In this document: one piece after another, positions 9,011 through 18,565 of the stretch
Position numbering within the stretch: the stretch's first letter is position 1
Layout: the number at the start of each line of letters is the position of its first letter
Assembly: GCF_001078595.1 (NCBI RefSeq)
Contig: NZ_LFTY01000002.1
Location: forward strand, 2,475,773 to 2,539,772
Source of the DNA: Candidatus Rhodobacter oscarellae
GTDB taxonomy: Bacteria; Pseudomonadota; Alphaproteobacteria; Rhodobacterales; Rhodobacteraceae
Direction: 5' to 3'
DNA length: 64,000 bases
The notes under the pieces: generated by a model
The model's database searches: none
What the model saw: only the letters and a program-made list of their open reading frames with translations
What the model was told of the DNA's origin: nothing
Position numbers and translations under genes: made by a program

Positions 9011-10204
9011 CTAGCCCGCCTCTGTGCAGGCCATCGCCGCGGCCTCCAAGGCCCCCGCCCCGAAAGGCACTTGCAGCGCGCGCATCCCCGCCTCCATCGT
9101 GCCCAGCAATCCCAGCACCATCTGCGCGTTCACATGGCCCATATGCCCGATGCGGAAGTAGCCCTCGGAGGCGGGGTCTTCCTCGGTGGCCATGCCAAGC
9201 CCGATGCCCAGCGTCACGCCCGCGTTCTGCGTCAGCCAGCCGCGCAGCTGCGCGCCATGGGGCTTGCCGATGCTCACGGCGGTCACCGCGTTCGAGCGCA
9301 AAGCCGGGTCGCCGATGTTCATCCGCAAGGGCCCGTCCTGCGCCCAGCAGTCGAGCGCGGCCCAGACCGCCCCGGCCAAGGCGCGGTGGCGCGCCCAGAC
9401 GGCCTCGAGCCCCTCGGCAAAGATCATGTCCAGCGCGGCGCGCTGCCCATAGAGGTGATGCGTCGGCGCGGTGCCGCCGAAATACTGGTAGAAATCCTCC
9501 GGCGCGGCCCGCGGGCGCCAGTCCCAGTAGGAGGTCACGCAATTCGCCGTCTCGCGCGCGGCGTCCGCCTTGGCGTTGAAGAACACATAGGACATGCCCG
9601 GCGGCACCATCAGCCCCTTCTGGCAGCCCGCCACCATCACGTCCACGCCAAGCGCGTCCATCTCGAAGCGGTCGCAGGCCAGCGAGGCGATGCAATCGGC
9701 CATCAGCAGCGCGCCAGAGCCCACCCGGTCCATCAGAGCGCGAACCGCGGCCACGTCGTTGAGCACCGAGGACGAGGTGTCCACATGTGTCACCAGCACC
9801 GAGGCGTAATCGTCGCGCGCGCGCAGGGCGGCCTCGACCCGCTCTAGGTCATGGGTATCCGAGCGCCCGAAATCCAGCACATCGCAGATCACCCCCATGC
9901 GCTCGGCCATCTCGGCCCAGCCATGCCCGAACCGCCCCGTGGCCAGAACCAGGGACCGGTCGCCGCGCGAATGGGTGTTCGCCAGCGCGGCCTCCCAGGC
10001 GCCGTGCCCATTGGCGATGTAGATGACGGCCTCGCCTTCGGTCCGGGCCACCTTCTTGAGATCCGCGACGATCCCGGGCACCATATCCACCAAAGGCCCC
10101 TCGTAGATATTCGGCGACGGGCGGTGCATCGCGCGCAGCACCTCGTCGGGCGCCACGGAGGGGCCCGGGATTGCAAGGTAGTGGCGTCCGTTCGAAAGCG
10201 TCAT
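9011..10204 (-). CDS. Class V PLP aminotransferase (serine/alanine-glyoxylate type)
   Basis: A fold-type I class V aminotransferase of about 397 residues. It starts with the family-typical PGPS segment and has the PLP-lysine motif GCQKGLMVPPG (about K196). Relatives include serine-glyoxylate, alanine-glyoxylate and (S)-ureidoglycine-glyoxylate (PucG) aminotransferases, which share this form, so the substrate is open. I start at the ATG at 10204 because GGAG lies six bases upstream; the open frame runs further, to a TTG at 10231. It is transcribed alone on the minus strand, convergent with ackA and divergent from the phosphatase. Confidence 0.82.
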   Translation of the reverse strand: MTLSNGRHYLAIPGPSVAPDEVLRAMHRPSPNIYEGPLVDMVPGIVADLKKVARTEGEAVIYIANGHGAWEAALANTHSRGDRSLVLATGRFGHGWAEMAERMGVICDVLDFGRSDTHDLERVEAALRARDDYASVLVTHVDTSSSVLNDVAAVRALMDRVGSGALLMADCIASLACDRFEMDALGVDVMVAGCQKGLMVPPGMSYVFFNAKADAARETANCVTSYWDWRPRAAPEDFYQYFGGTAPTHHLYGQRAALDMIFAEGLEAVWARHRALAGAVWAALDCWAQDGPLRMNIGDPALRSNAVTAVSIGKPHGAQLRGWLTQNAGVTLGIGLGMATEEDPASEGYFRIGHMGHVNAQMVLGLLGTMEAGMRALQVPFGAGALEAAAMACTEAG

Positions 10205-10339
10205 TTGCGGCTCCATTCTGCTCTGCCGCAAGCGTTACGCCGCCGCCGGGGGGGCGTCAATCCGACCCGCCAGCGCTTGAGCCCCCCGGCGTTTGTCTTT
10301 ATGGCGACCCTCTGAACCCGCTGGCGAAAGGCCTCGAAT

Positions 10340-11026
10340 TTGCGCGCCCTGATTCAACGCATCCATGAGATCGAGAAGAGGTTCTCGAGATCCTTTGGCA
10401 AGAGCATCTCGACGCCAAGCGCGCGCCGCGCCGCGTGGTGGCATTTCTACCTGTCCGACCATGGCATCCTGCGCGGGCTCTGGACCAACCAGTTCGAGAT
10501 CGCGCCGGGGGTCTGGCGCTCGAACCAGCCCTCGCCCGCGCGGCTGCGCAGGCTGCATGGACAGGGCATCCGCACCATCCTGAACCTTCGCGGGGCGGAC
10601 GATTTCAGCTTCTACTTGTTCGAGCGGGAGGCCTGCGCAAAGCTGGGCATCGCGCTGATCGACCACAAGATCTACGCGCGATATCTGGTCTCGCGCGAGA
10701 CCTTCCTGGAGCTCTTTGAGATTTTCGACCGGCTGGAGCGCCCGTTCCTATTGCATTGCAAGTCGGGCGCGGATCGCGCCGGGCTGGTCTCGGCACTGTG
10801 GCTGCTGGACCAAGAGGGCGCGAGCGTCGCGCAGGCCAAAAAGATGCTTTCATTGCGCTACGCGCATCTCAAGCGCACCAAGACCGGGCTGATGGATCAC
10901 GTGCTGGACGCCTACGAGGCCGACACCGCGAGCGCCCCCATGCCGATCCGGCAATGGTTCGCCGAGGCCTATGACAACGAGGCGCTGACGGCCGAGTTCT
11001 TTGCCAAGATGGGCTGGGAGGGATGA
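10340..11026 (+). CDS. Dual-specificity/tyrosine-type protein phosphatase
   Basis: A 228-residue cysteine phosphatase. The P-loop HCKSGADR at about 139-146 fits HCxxGxxR, and LRGADD about 60 residues earlier gives an Asp candidate for general acid. The TTG start is preceded by only modest ribosome-site sequence. Its TGA overlaps the ATG of the ABC-exporter remnant as ATGA, so the two once formed an operon; small phosphatases next to MsbA-like exporters are seen in related bacteria. The substrate could be a phosphoprotein or a small envelope-related phosphate compound. Confidence 0.8.
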   Translation: MRALIQRIHEIEKRFSRSFGKSISTPSARRAAWWHFYLSDHGILRGLWTNQFEIAPGVWRSNQPSPARLRRLHGQGIRTILNLRGADDFSFYLFEREACAKLGIALIDHKIYARYLVSRETFLELFEIFDRLERPFLLHCKSGADRAGLVSALWLLDQEGASVAQAKKMLSLRYAHLKRTKTGLMDHVLDAYEADTASAPMPIRQWFAEAYDNEALTAEFFAKMGWEG

Positions 11027-11328
11027 GCGACGCCCCGGGCCGCCGCGCGCTGACCCGCTAGGTGTGGCGGGGCTACCTGCGCGGCCATATCTGGCTGATC
11101 GCGGCAGCGGTGACGCCTGTGCGGATGGTGCTCATGGGGGGCTGTTTCGCTGGGTGCCGATCGCGTCCCGGCGAGTCTTTACAGGCGTTCGTGCAGGCCC
11201 AGATCCGCGCCGCGGATAAGATCGTGGTGATGGCCCAGGGCCGCGTGGTCGAGCACGGCCCCCATGACGAACTGGTCGGCCGCAACTGGCTCTACGCCCA
11301 GCTACACAAGCTGCAATTCAAGGGGTGA
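11023..11328 (+). pseudogene. MsbA-like ABC exporter, internally deleted
   Basis: The reading frame opens with an ATG overlapping the phosphatase stop. After twelve codons it meets an in-frame TAG (11059-11061) and then continues with the start of an exporter membrane segment (WRGYLRGHIWLIAAAV). About 35 codons later it jumps to the very C-terminus of an ABC ATPase domain (DKIVVMAQGRVVEHGPHDEL). Roughly 500 codons, including the Walker motifs, are missing, so it cannot work as a transporter. The gene was probably a fused permease-ATPase exporter of the MsbA type. Confidence 0.8.
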
Positions 11329-11333
11329 GGGGG

Positions 11334-11478
11334 CGATTTCTTGGAAGAAATCGGCAAAACTCTTGAAAGAGTTTTGCGTCGCGCAAGCCTCTGAGGCGTA
11401 GGCACAAAGAGCGCGCTCGACACTCTCGCGCAACCAACTTCCTTTCAAGGAAGTTGCAAATCTCTTGCAAGAGATTTG
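11334..11478. repeat. Four perfect short-loop hairpins
   Basis: Four perfect inverted repeats with 2-base loops lie at 11334-11353 (9-base arms), 11354-11377 (11), 11435-11456 (10) and 11457-11478 (10). In all four the arms meet as CTT-NN-AAG, while the outer arm sequences differ. They lie between the exporter remnant and recN, which converge. A bidirectional terminator cluster is possible; the symmetry and pairing into two doublets suggest a repeated element. Confidence 0.75.
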
Positions 11479-11518
11479 GTTCCGCCAAGACCCAGAGCGC
11501 CCGTGAGACCCGCAGGCG

Positions 11519-13174
11519 TTACCCGCTAAGCAAGGCCTGCGCCGCCGCCCGCGCCTCAGCCGTGATCACATCGCCCGCCAGCATGCGCGCGATCTCGTCC
11601 ACCCGGGCCGCCTCGGCGAGGGGCGTCACCGTCGAGAGCGTCTGACCACCCTCCACCCGCTTGGCCACCTGCCAGTGATGCGCCCCGCGTGCGGCGACCT
11701 GCGGCGAGTGGGTCACGACCAGCACCTGGCAGCCCCCGGCCAGCGCCGCAAGGCGCCGACCCACCGCATCCGCAGTGGCGCCGCCCACGCCGCGGTCGAT
11801 CTCGTCAAAGATCATCGTCAAGCCGCTGGTGCCCTGGGTCAGGCACACCTTCAAGGCCAGAAGAAACCGCGACAGCTCACCGCCAGAGGCGATCTTATTG
11901 AGCGGCCCGGCGGGCGTGCCCGGATTGGTCGCAACGGTGAAGGCAACAGCATCCCGGCCCGAGGGGCCGGCCTCGCCCTCGGAGACCTCGGTCGAAAAGA
12001 CCGCGCGCTCCATCTTAAGCGGGGCCAGCTCTTCGGCCATGGCGGCGTCCAGCGAGACCGCCGCCTTTGCCCGCCGCGCCGAAAGGCGTCCGGCGGCGGC
12101 GTCATACGCCGCCTCTGCCGCAGCAAGGGCATCGCGCAGGCCCGCGATGTTATCCGCGCCGCCATCAATCGCAGCAAGGCGCGCGCGCAGGTCATCGGCG
12201 AAGGCGCCCAGGTCATCCGGCTGCACGCCGTGCTTGCGCGCGCAGGCGCGGATCGCAAAAAGGCGCTCTTCCGCGGCCTCAAGCTCTGACGGATCGAACG
12301 ACATCGCCTCTAGGGCGCGGGCCACGCCCTGCTCCGCCTCCCCCAGCTCCGTCATCGCGCGCCCAAGTGCCGCCACCGCCGCATCCAAGCGCCCCTCGGC
12401 CTGGTCCATGACGCCCTCAAGCCAGCGCGCGGCATTGCCCAGCATGCCCTCGGCGCCGTCATATCCCAGCGCGTCTTGCGCCTTGGCGATGTCGTCGCGG
12501 ATGCGCTCTGAGGCCTGCATCAGACGCCGCTTGGTGTCGAGCGCCGCGTCCTCGCCGGGTTCCGGCGCCAGCGCGTCCAGCTCGCCCACGGCGTGGCGCA
12601 GAAAGTCCTCCTCGGCGCGGGCGGCCTCGAGCGTGGCCTCGGCGGCGCGCAGGGCGTCTTGTGCGGCGGCGCGGGCGCGCCACGCGGCTCGCACCTTCGC
12701 CAGCTCGGCCTCCACTCCGGCATAGGCGTCCAGCAGGTCGCGGTGGCCGCGCGGGTTCAACAGACCGCGGTCGTCATGTTGCCCATGCAGCTCCACCAAG
12801 GCGTCCGACAGGGCGCGCAGCACCTCGCCGGAGGCCCGGCGGTCGTTGATCCAGGCCGATTTGCGCCCCTCGGCGCTGTTGACCCGGCGCAGGATAAGCT
12901 CGCCGCCATCCTCGCCGCCATAGGCGCCCTCGCGCAGCACCTCGCGGGCGGGGTGCCCCTCGGGCAGCTCAAAGACGGCGGTCACCTCGCCCTGCTTGGC
13001 CCCGGAGCGGACCAGGTCGGCGCGACCGCGCCAGCCCAGAACAAAGCCCAGCGCGTCCAGCAGGATCGACTTGCCCGCCCCGGTCTCGCCGGTCAGCACG
13101 TTCAGGCCCGGCTGGAATTCGATCTCCAGCCGGTCGATGATGAGTATGTCACGGATGTCTAATGAGACGAGCAT
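11519..13174 (-). CDS. recN: DNA repair protein RecN
   Basis: An SMC-like ATPase of 551 residues, the normal length, acting in double-strand break repair. Walker A GETGAGKS is at 29-36. A long Ala/Glu/Arg-rich coiled-coil middle follows, then the C-terminal signature and Walker B region (MIFDEIDRGVGG). It is the last gene of the minus-strand cluster murB to recN, 40 bases behind bamD, an arrangement common in alphaproteobacteria. In many bacteria recN is SOS-controlled; I see no LexA-type site directly upstream, so expression with bamD is likely. Confidence 0.95.
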   Translation of the reverse strand: MLVSLDIRDILIIDRLEIEFQPGLNVLTGETGAGKSILLDALGFVLGWRGRADLVRSGAKQGEVTAVFELPEGHPAREVLREGAYGGEDGGELILRRVNSAEGRKSAWINDRRASGEVLRALSDALVELHGQHDDRGLLNPRGHRDLLDAYAGVEAELAKVRAAWRARAAAQDALRAAEATLEAARAEEDFLRHAVGELDALAPEPGEDAALDTKRRLMQASERIRDDIAKAQDALGYDGAEGMLGNAARWLEGVMDQAEGRLDAAVAALGRAMTELGEAEQGVARALEAMSFDPSELEAAEERLFAIRACARKHGVQPDDLGAFADDLRARLAAIDGGADNIAGLRDALAAAEAAYDAAAGRLSARRAKAAVSLDAAMAEELAPLKMERAVFSTEVSEGEAGPSGRDAVAFTVATNPGTPAGPLNKIASGGELSRFLLALKVCLTQGTSGLTMIFDEIDRGVGGATADAVGRRLAALAGGCQVLVVTHSPQVAARGAHHWQVAKRVEGGQTLSTVTPLAEAARVDEIARMLAGDVITAEARAAAQALLSG

Positions 13175-13214
13175 CAGCCGCGTTCCGTTGGGTGCGTGCC
13201 TGCACGCACCCTCC

Positions 13215-14036
13215 CTAGAGCCACTCGCCCCGGATCATCTGACGATAGACCTGCCGCAGCCAGCCATCGCCCGCCACCTCGGCCCGCAGCCCCTGCCCGG
13301 TGAGCAGCTTATAGGCGTCGTCATACCATTCGGTGGACTGGTAGTTATGGCCCAAAATGGCGCCAGCGGTCTGCGCCTCGTCCGGGAAACCCAGAATGAG
13401 ATAGCTTTCGACCAGCCGGTACAGCGCTTCGGCCGTGTGGGTCGTGGTCTGGAACTCCTCCACCACCACGCGGAACCGGTTGATCGCCGCGGGGTAGTGC
13501 TTGCGCTTCAGGTAGTAGCGCCCGATCTCCATCTCTTTCGCGGCGAGGTGGTTGAAGGCCAGGTCAAACTTCAGGATCGAGGAGCGCGCGTATTCGGTGT
13601 CCGGGTAGCGCTCGATCACCGTGCGCAGCGACTGCAGCGCCTGGAAGGTCAGGCCCTGGTCGCGGCCGACCTCGTCGATCTGATCGTAGTAGCTGAGCGC
13701 CAGGAGGTACTGCGCATAGGCGGCGTCCTCGTCGGCGGGGTAGAAGTCGATATAGCGCTGCGCGCTGGCGCGGCTGTTCTCGTAATCGTTGTCTTCGTGG
13801 TAGGCGAAGGCCTGCATGATAAGGGCGCGCTTGGCCAGTTCCGAGTAGGGATAGAGCCGCTCCACCTCGCCAAAGAACTCCGCCGCGTCATCGGCGCGCC
13901 CAACCTCAAGCTGGTACTCGCCCTGGGTGAAAATCTGCTCGGCGCTTTGGTCCTCGATCGCGACCTCTTCGCTCCGGCTGCACCCGACCAGAACCGCCAG
14001 CGCCACGCCCGCAGCTATCCAACCTGACCTGTTCAT
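13215..14036 (-). CDS. bamD: Outer membrane assembly lipoprotein BamD
   Basis: A 273-residue lipoprotein of the BAM complex that folds beta-barrel proteins into the outer membrane. It has a signal peptide with a lipobox ending LVGC (about residue 19) and then TPR-like repeats (for example LYPYSELAKRALIMQAFAY), as expected for BamD/ComL. It is placed between lpxC and recN, the usual alphaproteobacterial neighbourhood. Confidence 0.93.
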   Translation of the reverse strand: MNRSGWIAAGVALAVLVGCSRSEEVAIEDQSAEQIFTQGEYQLEVGRADDAAEFFGEVERLYPYSELAKRALIMQAFAYHEDNDYENSRASAQRYIDFYPADEDAAYAQYLLALSYYDQIDEVGRDQGLTFQALQSLRTVIERYPDTEYARSSILKFDLAFNHLAAKEMEIGRYYLKRKHYPAAINRFRVVVEEFQTTTHTAEALYRLVESYLILGFPDEAQTAGAILGHNYQSTEWYDDAYKLLTGQGLRAEVAGDGWLRQVYRQMIRGEWL

Positions 14037-14125
14037 GCCTCAACCACCCTTATCGTGTTCCCACCGCACGAAGTGCGTCCTGGGTTGGTTTAGCACAGGA
14101 TATTCCGGCGCAAAACGCCGAATTC

Positions 14126-15055
14126 TCAGGCGGCGGCGCGCAATCCCGCGATGTCCGCCCGCCCGATGCCAGAACCCGGCAGTTTCGCCGTCATCGCCGC
14201 GTCGCACATGACCGGCCGATAGGAGGCCGGATTGGCGAAAAGCGCCCGCAGCAGCTTGTTGGACAGCGCGTGCCCGGCCCGGATGCCGGTATACCGGCCC
14301 AGGATCGGGCAGGTCGCCAGGGCCAAGTCGCCCATCGCGTCCAGCATCTTGTGGCGCACCGCCTCATCCTCGTGGCGCAGCCCGCCCGGCGACAGGACCT
14401 TCTCGCCCGCAACCACCACGGCGTTCTCCAGCGAGCCGCCAAGCGCCAGGCCCTTCTCGCGCATGGCATCCACGTCCGACTGCCGGCAGAAGGTGCGGCT
14501 GTCGCAAAGCTCGTGGATGAAGGCCCCGTTGGCCATCCGCAGCCTCTTGGACTGCTGGCCGATGGCCGCGTCCTCAAAGTCGATGCGAAAGTCGATCTCG
14601 AAATTGTCGCAAGGCTCAAGGCGCGCAATGGCCTCGCCGTCTTGCACCTGGATCGGCTGCAGGATGCGCAGCGCCCGCACCGGCACGCCCAGACGGCGGA
14701 TCCCGGTTGCCACAAAGCCCGCCACGAAGTCGGCAGAGCTGCCATCCAGGATCGGCACTTCCGGGCCGTCGATATTGATCAGCGCGTTATGGATGCCGCA
14801 GCCCGCCAGCGCCGCCATCAGATGCTCGATGGTCGAGACATGGACGCCCGCGTCATTCTCAATCCGCGTGCACAAGGGCGAGGGCGTCACGCAATCCCAG
14901 CGCGCCGGGATCATGGGGTCGACGCCAGAGACGTCCACCCGCTGGAACCAAATGCCGTATTCCGCCGAGGCCGGTTGGACTTCGATACGCACCGGCTTTC
15001 CAGAATGAAGGCCCACGCCTGTAAAGGCGACTACTGATTTTAACGTCGTTTGCAC
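14126..15055 (-). CDS. lpxC: UDP-3-O-acyl-N-acetylglucosamine deacetylase
   Basis: LpxC is the committed zinc-dependent step of lipid A synthesis. The open frame extends to a TTG at 15067, but I start at the GTG at 15055, giving MQTTLKS, the family-typical N-terminus. Zinc ligands are visible: the histidine of STIEHLMA (about H78), then HKMLDAMGD near residue 235 with His and Asp, and the GH of RAGHALSNK further on. About 309 residues, normal length. It lies behind the ftsZ terminator, so it probably has its own promoter in the 385-base gap. Confidence 0.95.
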   Translation of the reverse strand: MQTTLKSVVAFTGVGLHSGKPVRIEVQPASAEYGIWFQRVDVSGVDPMIPARWDCVTPSPLCTRIENDAGVHVSTIEHLMAALAGCGIHNALINIDGPEVPILDGSSADFVAGFVATGIRRLGVPVRALRILQPIQVQDGEAIARLEPCDNFEIDFRIDFEDAAIGQQSKRLRMANGAFIHELCDSRTFCRQSDVDAMREKGLALGGSLENAVVVAGEKVLSPGGLRHEDEAVRHKMLDAMGDLALATCPILGRYTGIRAGHALSNKLLRALFANPASYRPVMCDAAMTAKLPGSGIGRADIAGLRAAA

Positions 15056-15440
15056 TTTTGGTCCCAACCCTCGTGCTGCAACATGCGTGGCAGCACCAAA
15101 AGCGTTAACCCGCGCGGAACCAAGTCAGCAACTCACTCTTTGCAACGCTCTGAAACATCTCAAATGGATGCGCAAAAAACCGCCTACTCCGCGGATTTTG
15201 TTGCGCAACAGACTGATAATTCACCATTTTGCCCCCGCTCGACGGCCTAGGTTGGAAACAATTCAGAAATTGCCGCGGCGGCGCTGGACAGGCCGTTTTC
15301 TGCGCTTTGGCCATGGGCTTCGCCGTGATGAGCCACATCGTACCGGCTCTGGCGGGGCCTCGCCCGGCAACACGCACGAAAAAAGGCGACCGCACATTGC
15401 GGTCGCCTTGGGTAACCTGATCGGTCTTTGTTGCGCGGGC
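15056..15440 (-). other. lpxC-ftsZ intergenic region
   Basis: A 385-base gap holding the ftsZ terminator at its right end. The rest is lower in GC and likely carries the lpxC promoter. A 96-codon open frame across it has no recognisable product, and I do not call it. Confidence 0.5.
15379..15407 (-). terminator. Intrinsic terminator of ftsZ
   Basis: On the minus strand a perfect 10-base stem (GGCGACCGCA / TGCGGTCGCC) with a three-base loop is followed by a run of six T, 34 bases after the ftsZ stop. This is a textbook Rho-independent terminator. Confidence 0.9.
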
Positions 15441-17051
15441 TTAGTTCGCTTGCCTGCGCAGGAAGGCCGGGATCTCGATGCGCTCTTGATCGGCATCCTG
15501 CTCGGGCTCGGCGGGCGCGGATTGCTGCATCGTCGGCTGCACGCGCTGCTGCGCCGGGCGCGGCTGCGGCACGTCCGAATGACCGGTCATCCGGCCAATC
15601 AGCGAGTTGATGCCAAAGCGCGGCTTTTCGGCGCCCGCATCTGCAGGGGCGGCTGCGGCGGCGGGCTGCTGCGGCCGCTCTGCGGCCTGGCTTGGAACCG
15701 GGCGCGGCGCCTTGCTGACGGCGGCTTGCAGGCGCGCCATCGCTTCTGGCGATGGCGTGCCTGGCTTGGGCGCCACAAATGCGGCCTCTTCCGAGACGTC
15801 AGGCTGCGGCGTGAAGGCGACCTCGGGCTGGTAGGCCGGGGGCGGCAGCTGGTCTTCGGCAAAGACTTCCTCGGCCTGCTCCTGCGCGGCGGCGGATTGT
15901 GCGTCGAGCCCGTCAAAGAGCATCGGCTCTTCCTGATGGGCCCGCGCGACCTCTGCGACCGGTGCCGGCTCTTCCTGCACAGCGGCAGGGGCGGCGGGAA
16001 CTTCGATGCTTGGGGCCTCAACCGGGGCTGTGGCCATCGGCGCGGCCAGAGACCGGCGCGGCGCTGGGATGTCCTGGGTGACGTCCGCGGCGTCGATGCC
16101 GGTGGCAACCACGCTCACGCGCATCGCGCCTTCCATGTTCTCGTCCAGGGTCGAGCCCACGATGATGTTGGCGTCCTGGTCGACCTCTTCGCGGATCCGG
16201 TTGGCCGCCTCGTCAAGCTCGAACAGCGTCAGATCATGCGCGCCGGTGATGTTGATCAGCACGCCCTTGGCGCCGCGCAGCGAGATCTCGTCCAGCAGCG
16301 GGTTGGCGATGGCCTTTTCGGCGGCCTGGGTCGCGCGGTCCTCGCCAGAGGCCTCGCCGGTGCCCATCATCGCCTTGCCCATCTCATCCATCACCGCGCG
16401 CACGTCGGCGAAGTCGAGGTTGATCAGGCCGGGCCGCACCATTAGGTCGGTCACGCCCTTCACGCCTTGATAGAGCACGTCATCGGCCATCGAGAACGCC
16501 TCGGTAAAGGTGGTCTTCTCGTTGGCCAGGCGGAACAGGTTCTGGTTCGGGATGATGATCAGCGTGTCGACCATCTTCTGCAGCTGCTCCACGCCTTCCT
16601 CGGCCTGGCGCATGCGCTTGTTGCCCTCGAACTGGAAGGGCTTGGTCACGACGCCGACGGTCAGCACGCCCATCTCACGCGCGGCCTGCGCGATGATCGG
16701 TGCGGCGCCGGTCCCGGTGCCGCCGCCCATGCCGGCGGTGATGAAGCACATATGCGCGCCGGCCAGCTGGTCGACGATCTCTTCGATGGTCTCCTCGGCG
16801 GCGGCGGCGCCCACGGAGGGCCGCGCGCCCGCGCCCAGCCCCTCGGTGACCTTCACGCCCATCTGAATGCGGCTTGGGGCCTTCGCCTGCTGGAGCGCCT
16901 GCGCGTCGGTGTTGGCCACGACGAACTCAACGCCCTCAAGCTCTTTGTCGATCATATTATTGACCGCGTTGCCCCCGGCGCCACCGACACCAAATACGGT
17001 GATCTTCGGCTTCAGTTCTTCCTGTTGGGGCATTGTAAGATTCAATGTCAT
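15441..17051 (-). CDS. ftsZ: Cell division protein FtsZ
   Basis: The tubulin-like GTPase that forms the division ring. The GTP-binding signature GGGTGTG is at 109-115 and the T7 loop region follows near 210-220. The protein is 536 residues, longer than the E. coli form because of a Pro/Ala/Gln-rich linker from about residue 330, as in other Rhodobacterales. It ends in the conserved tail [11 protein letters not shown], which binds FtsA and other partners. It is the last gene of the ddl-ftsQ-ftsA-ftsZ unit and is followed by a strong terminator. Confidence 0.97.
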   Translation of the reverse strand: MTLNLTMPQQEELKPKITVFGVGGAGGNAVNNMIDKELEGVEFVVANTDAQALQQAKAPSRIQMGVKVTEGLGAGARPSVGAAAAEETIEEIVDQLAGAHMCFITAGMGGGTGTGAAPIIAQAAREMGVLTVGVVTKPFQFEGNKRMRQAEEGVEQLQKMVDTLIIIPNQNLFRLANEKTTFTEAFSMADDVLYQGVKGVTDLMVRPGLINLDFADVRAVMDEMGKAMMGTGEASGEDRATQAAEKAIANPLLDEISLRGAKGVLINITGAHDLTLFELDEAANRIREEVDQDANIIVGSTLDENMEGAMRVSVVATGIDAADVTQDIPAPRRSLAAPMATAPVEAPSIEVPAAPAAVQEEPAPVAEVARAHQEEPMLFDGLDAQSAAAQEQAEEVFAEDQLPPPAYQPEVAFTPQPDVSEEAAFVAPKPGTPSPEAMARLQAAVSKAPRPVPSQAAERPQQPAAAAAPADAGAEKPRFGINSLIGRMTGHSDVPQPRPAQQRVQPTMQQSAPAEPEQDADQERIEIPAFLRRQAN

Positions 17052-17230
17052 TGCCTGTCCGCCTGCTGTCTTGCCGGGCCCCTGTCCTGGCCGGTCTTGA
17101 TCTGCTCAATTGGGGCGACTCGTGCCCCTTTTATTCTCTCATCCCCTAAAAAGACACGAAACTGCCACAAAATCTAGGGGAAACTGCCTTTACTTCCGCG
17201 TTATTTCGCCGATCGCACCACCGCTTGTGT

Positions 17231-18565
17231 TCACCAGTTGTCTTTGAACCAGCGCATGGCGCGCCGAAGCGACCGGGCCGGGTAGCGCTCTATTGGCATC
17301 TCAAAGTCCCACCACTCGTCCTGCGGGTGTGCCGCGAAGAGGCACAGCCCCACCGCCGAGGCAAATGCCGCCCCCGTGGCGGCCTGCGGCAGCCCCTGCA
17401 CGCGCAGCGGGCGCCCGATACGAACTTGATTTCCCAGCACTTTCGGGGCCAGCCCGTCGAGCCCTGGGATCTGGCTTGCGCCGCCGGTCAGCACGATCTG
17501 CTGGCTCGGCAGGTGCTCGAACCCGGCGCGGTCCAGGCAGGCGCGGACCTCCTCAAGGATCTCTTCGACCCGCGGGCGCATGATCCCGATCAGCTCGGCC
17601 CGGCTCACGGTGCGGCGATCATGCTCCCAATCGCCGGTGTCGCCGCCGATCTCGATCATCTCGCGGTCGTCCATGCCGGTGGCCACGACACCGCCATAGA
17701 AGGTCTTGATGCGCTCGGCGGTGGCCATGGGGATCTGCAGACCCTTCGAGATGTCCTGCGTGACGTGGTCGCCGCCCAGGCGCACCGAGTCGCTGTAGAT
17801 CATGTGTTTCTTGATGAAGATCGACAGGCCCGTCGCCCCGCCGCCCATGTCCACGCAGGCCGCGCCCAGGCGCTGCTCGTCCTCCACCAGCGAGGACACG
17901 CCCGAGACATAGGCCGAGCTGGCGATCCCCGCCAGCTCCATGTCGCAGCGCTTGATGCAGTATAGAAGGTTCTGCACCGCGCCCATGTCGATGGTCAGAA
18001 GGTGCATGTCGCAGGCCAGGCTGTTGCCGATCTGCCCGCGCGGGTCGCCCAGCCCCGAGCGGTGGTCCAGCGCAAAGTTCACCGGCTGCGCGTGTAAGAC
18101 CTCGCGGCCCTCTCCGAAATCCGGGACGTCGCAGCTTGCCATGACGCGGGCCACGTCATGCTCGGAAACCACCGTGTCGTGGATGTCGATGGCCCCGGCC
18201 AGGCCGTAGCTGCGCGGGTTGCCCCCCGCGAAGCAGGCGATCACGTGGTCCACCCGCACCTGCGCCATCTTCTGCGCGGCCTGAAGCGCGGTGCGCACGG
18301 CGCGCTCGGTCTCTTGCATGGCGTCGATCTCGCCAAAGCGCACCCCGCGCGACCGCGTCGTGGCGGCCCCGATCACCCGGAACGCCGACTGCCCGGCAAG
18401 CGAGCCCACGCCATCGTCCCCGGTCACCCGGCCCGGCCCGTCAAAGCGCAGCACCAGGCAAGCAATCTTGGAACTGCCCACGTCCAGGATCGCGATCACG
18501 CCCCGCTGCATCGCCGCCTGGCGCATGTTCCGCATGGCGCGCTGGGACTCGTAGAGATCGCTCAT
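17231..18565 (-). CDS. ftsA: Cell division protein FtsA
   Basis: An actin-like ATPase that tethers FtsZ to the membrane, 444 residues. The N-terminal phosphate loop region (VIAILDVGSSKIACLV), a central phosphate-2 segment (CVDMGGGATGLSIF) and VLTGGASQIPGL are visible. The last fourteen residues (RSLRRAMRWFKDNW) form an amphipathic membrane-targeting helix. Its start overlaps the ftsQ stop by four bases. The 179-base gap before ftsZ may hold an additional ftsZ promoter. Confidence 0.96.
   Translation of the reverse strand: MSDLYESQRAMRNMRQAAMQRGVIAILDVGSSKIACLVLRFDGPGRVTGDDGVGSLAGQSAFRVIGAATTRSRGVRFGEIDAMQETERAVRTALQAAQKMAQVRVDHVIACFAGGNPRSYGLAGAIDIHDTVVSEHDVARVMASCDVPDFGEGREVLHAQPVNFALDHRSGLGDPRGQIGNSLACDMHLLTIDMGAVQNLLYCIKRCDMELAGIASSAYVSGVSSLVEDEQRLGAACVDMGGGATGLSIFIKKHMIYSDSVRLGGDHVTQDISKGLQIPMATAERIKTFYGGVVATGMDDREMIEIGGDTGDWEHDRRTVSRAELIGIMRPRVEEILEEVRACLDRAGFEHLPSQQIVLTGGASQIPGLDGLAPKVLGNQVRIGRPLRVQGLPQAATGAAFASAVGLCLFAAHPQDEWWDFEMPIERYPARSLRRAMRWFKDNW

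Noticed and set aside
8717-9847. 376-codon plus-strand open frame
   Set aside because: It runs opposite the class V aminotransferase, has an Arg/His-rich composition typical of GC-rich antisense frames, and shows no domain.
15105-15395. 96-codon minus-strand open frame in the lpxC-ftsZ gap
   Set aside because: It contains the ftsZ terminator within its start region and encodes no recognisable protein.
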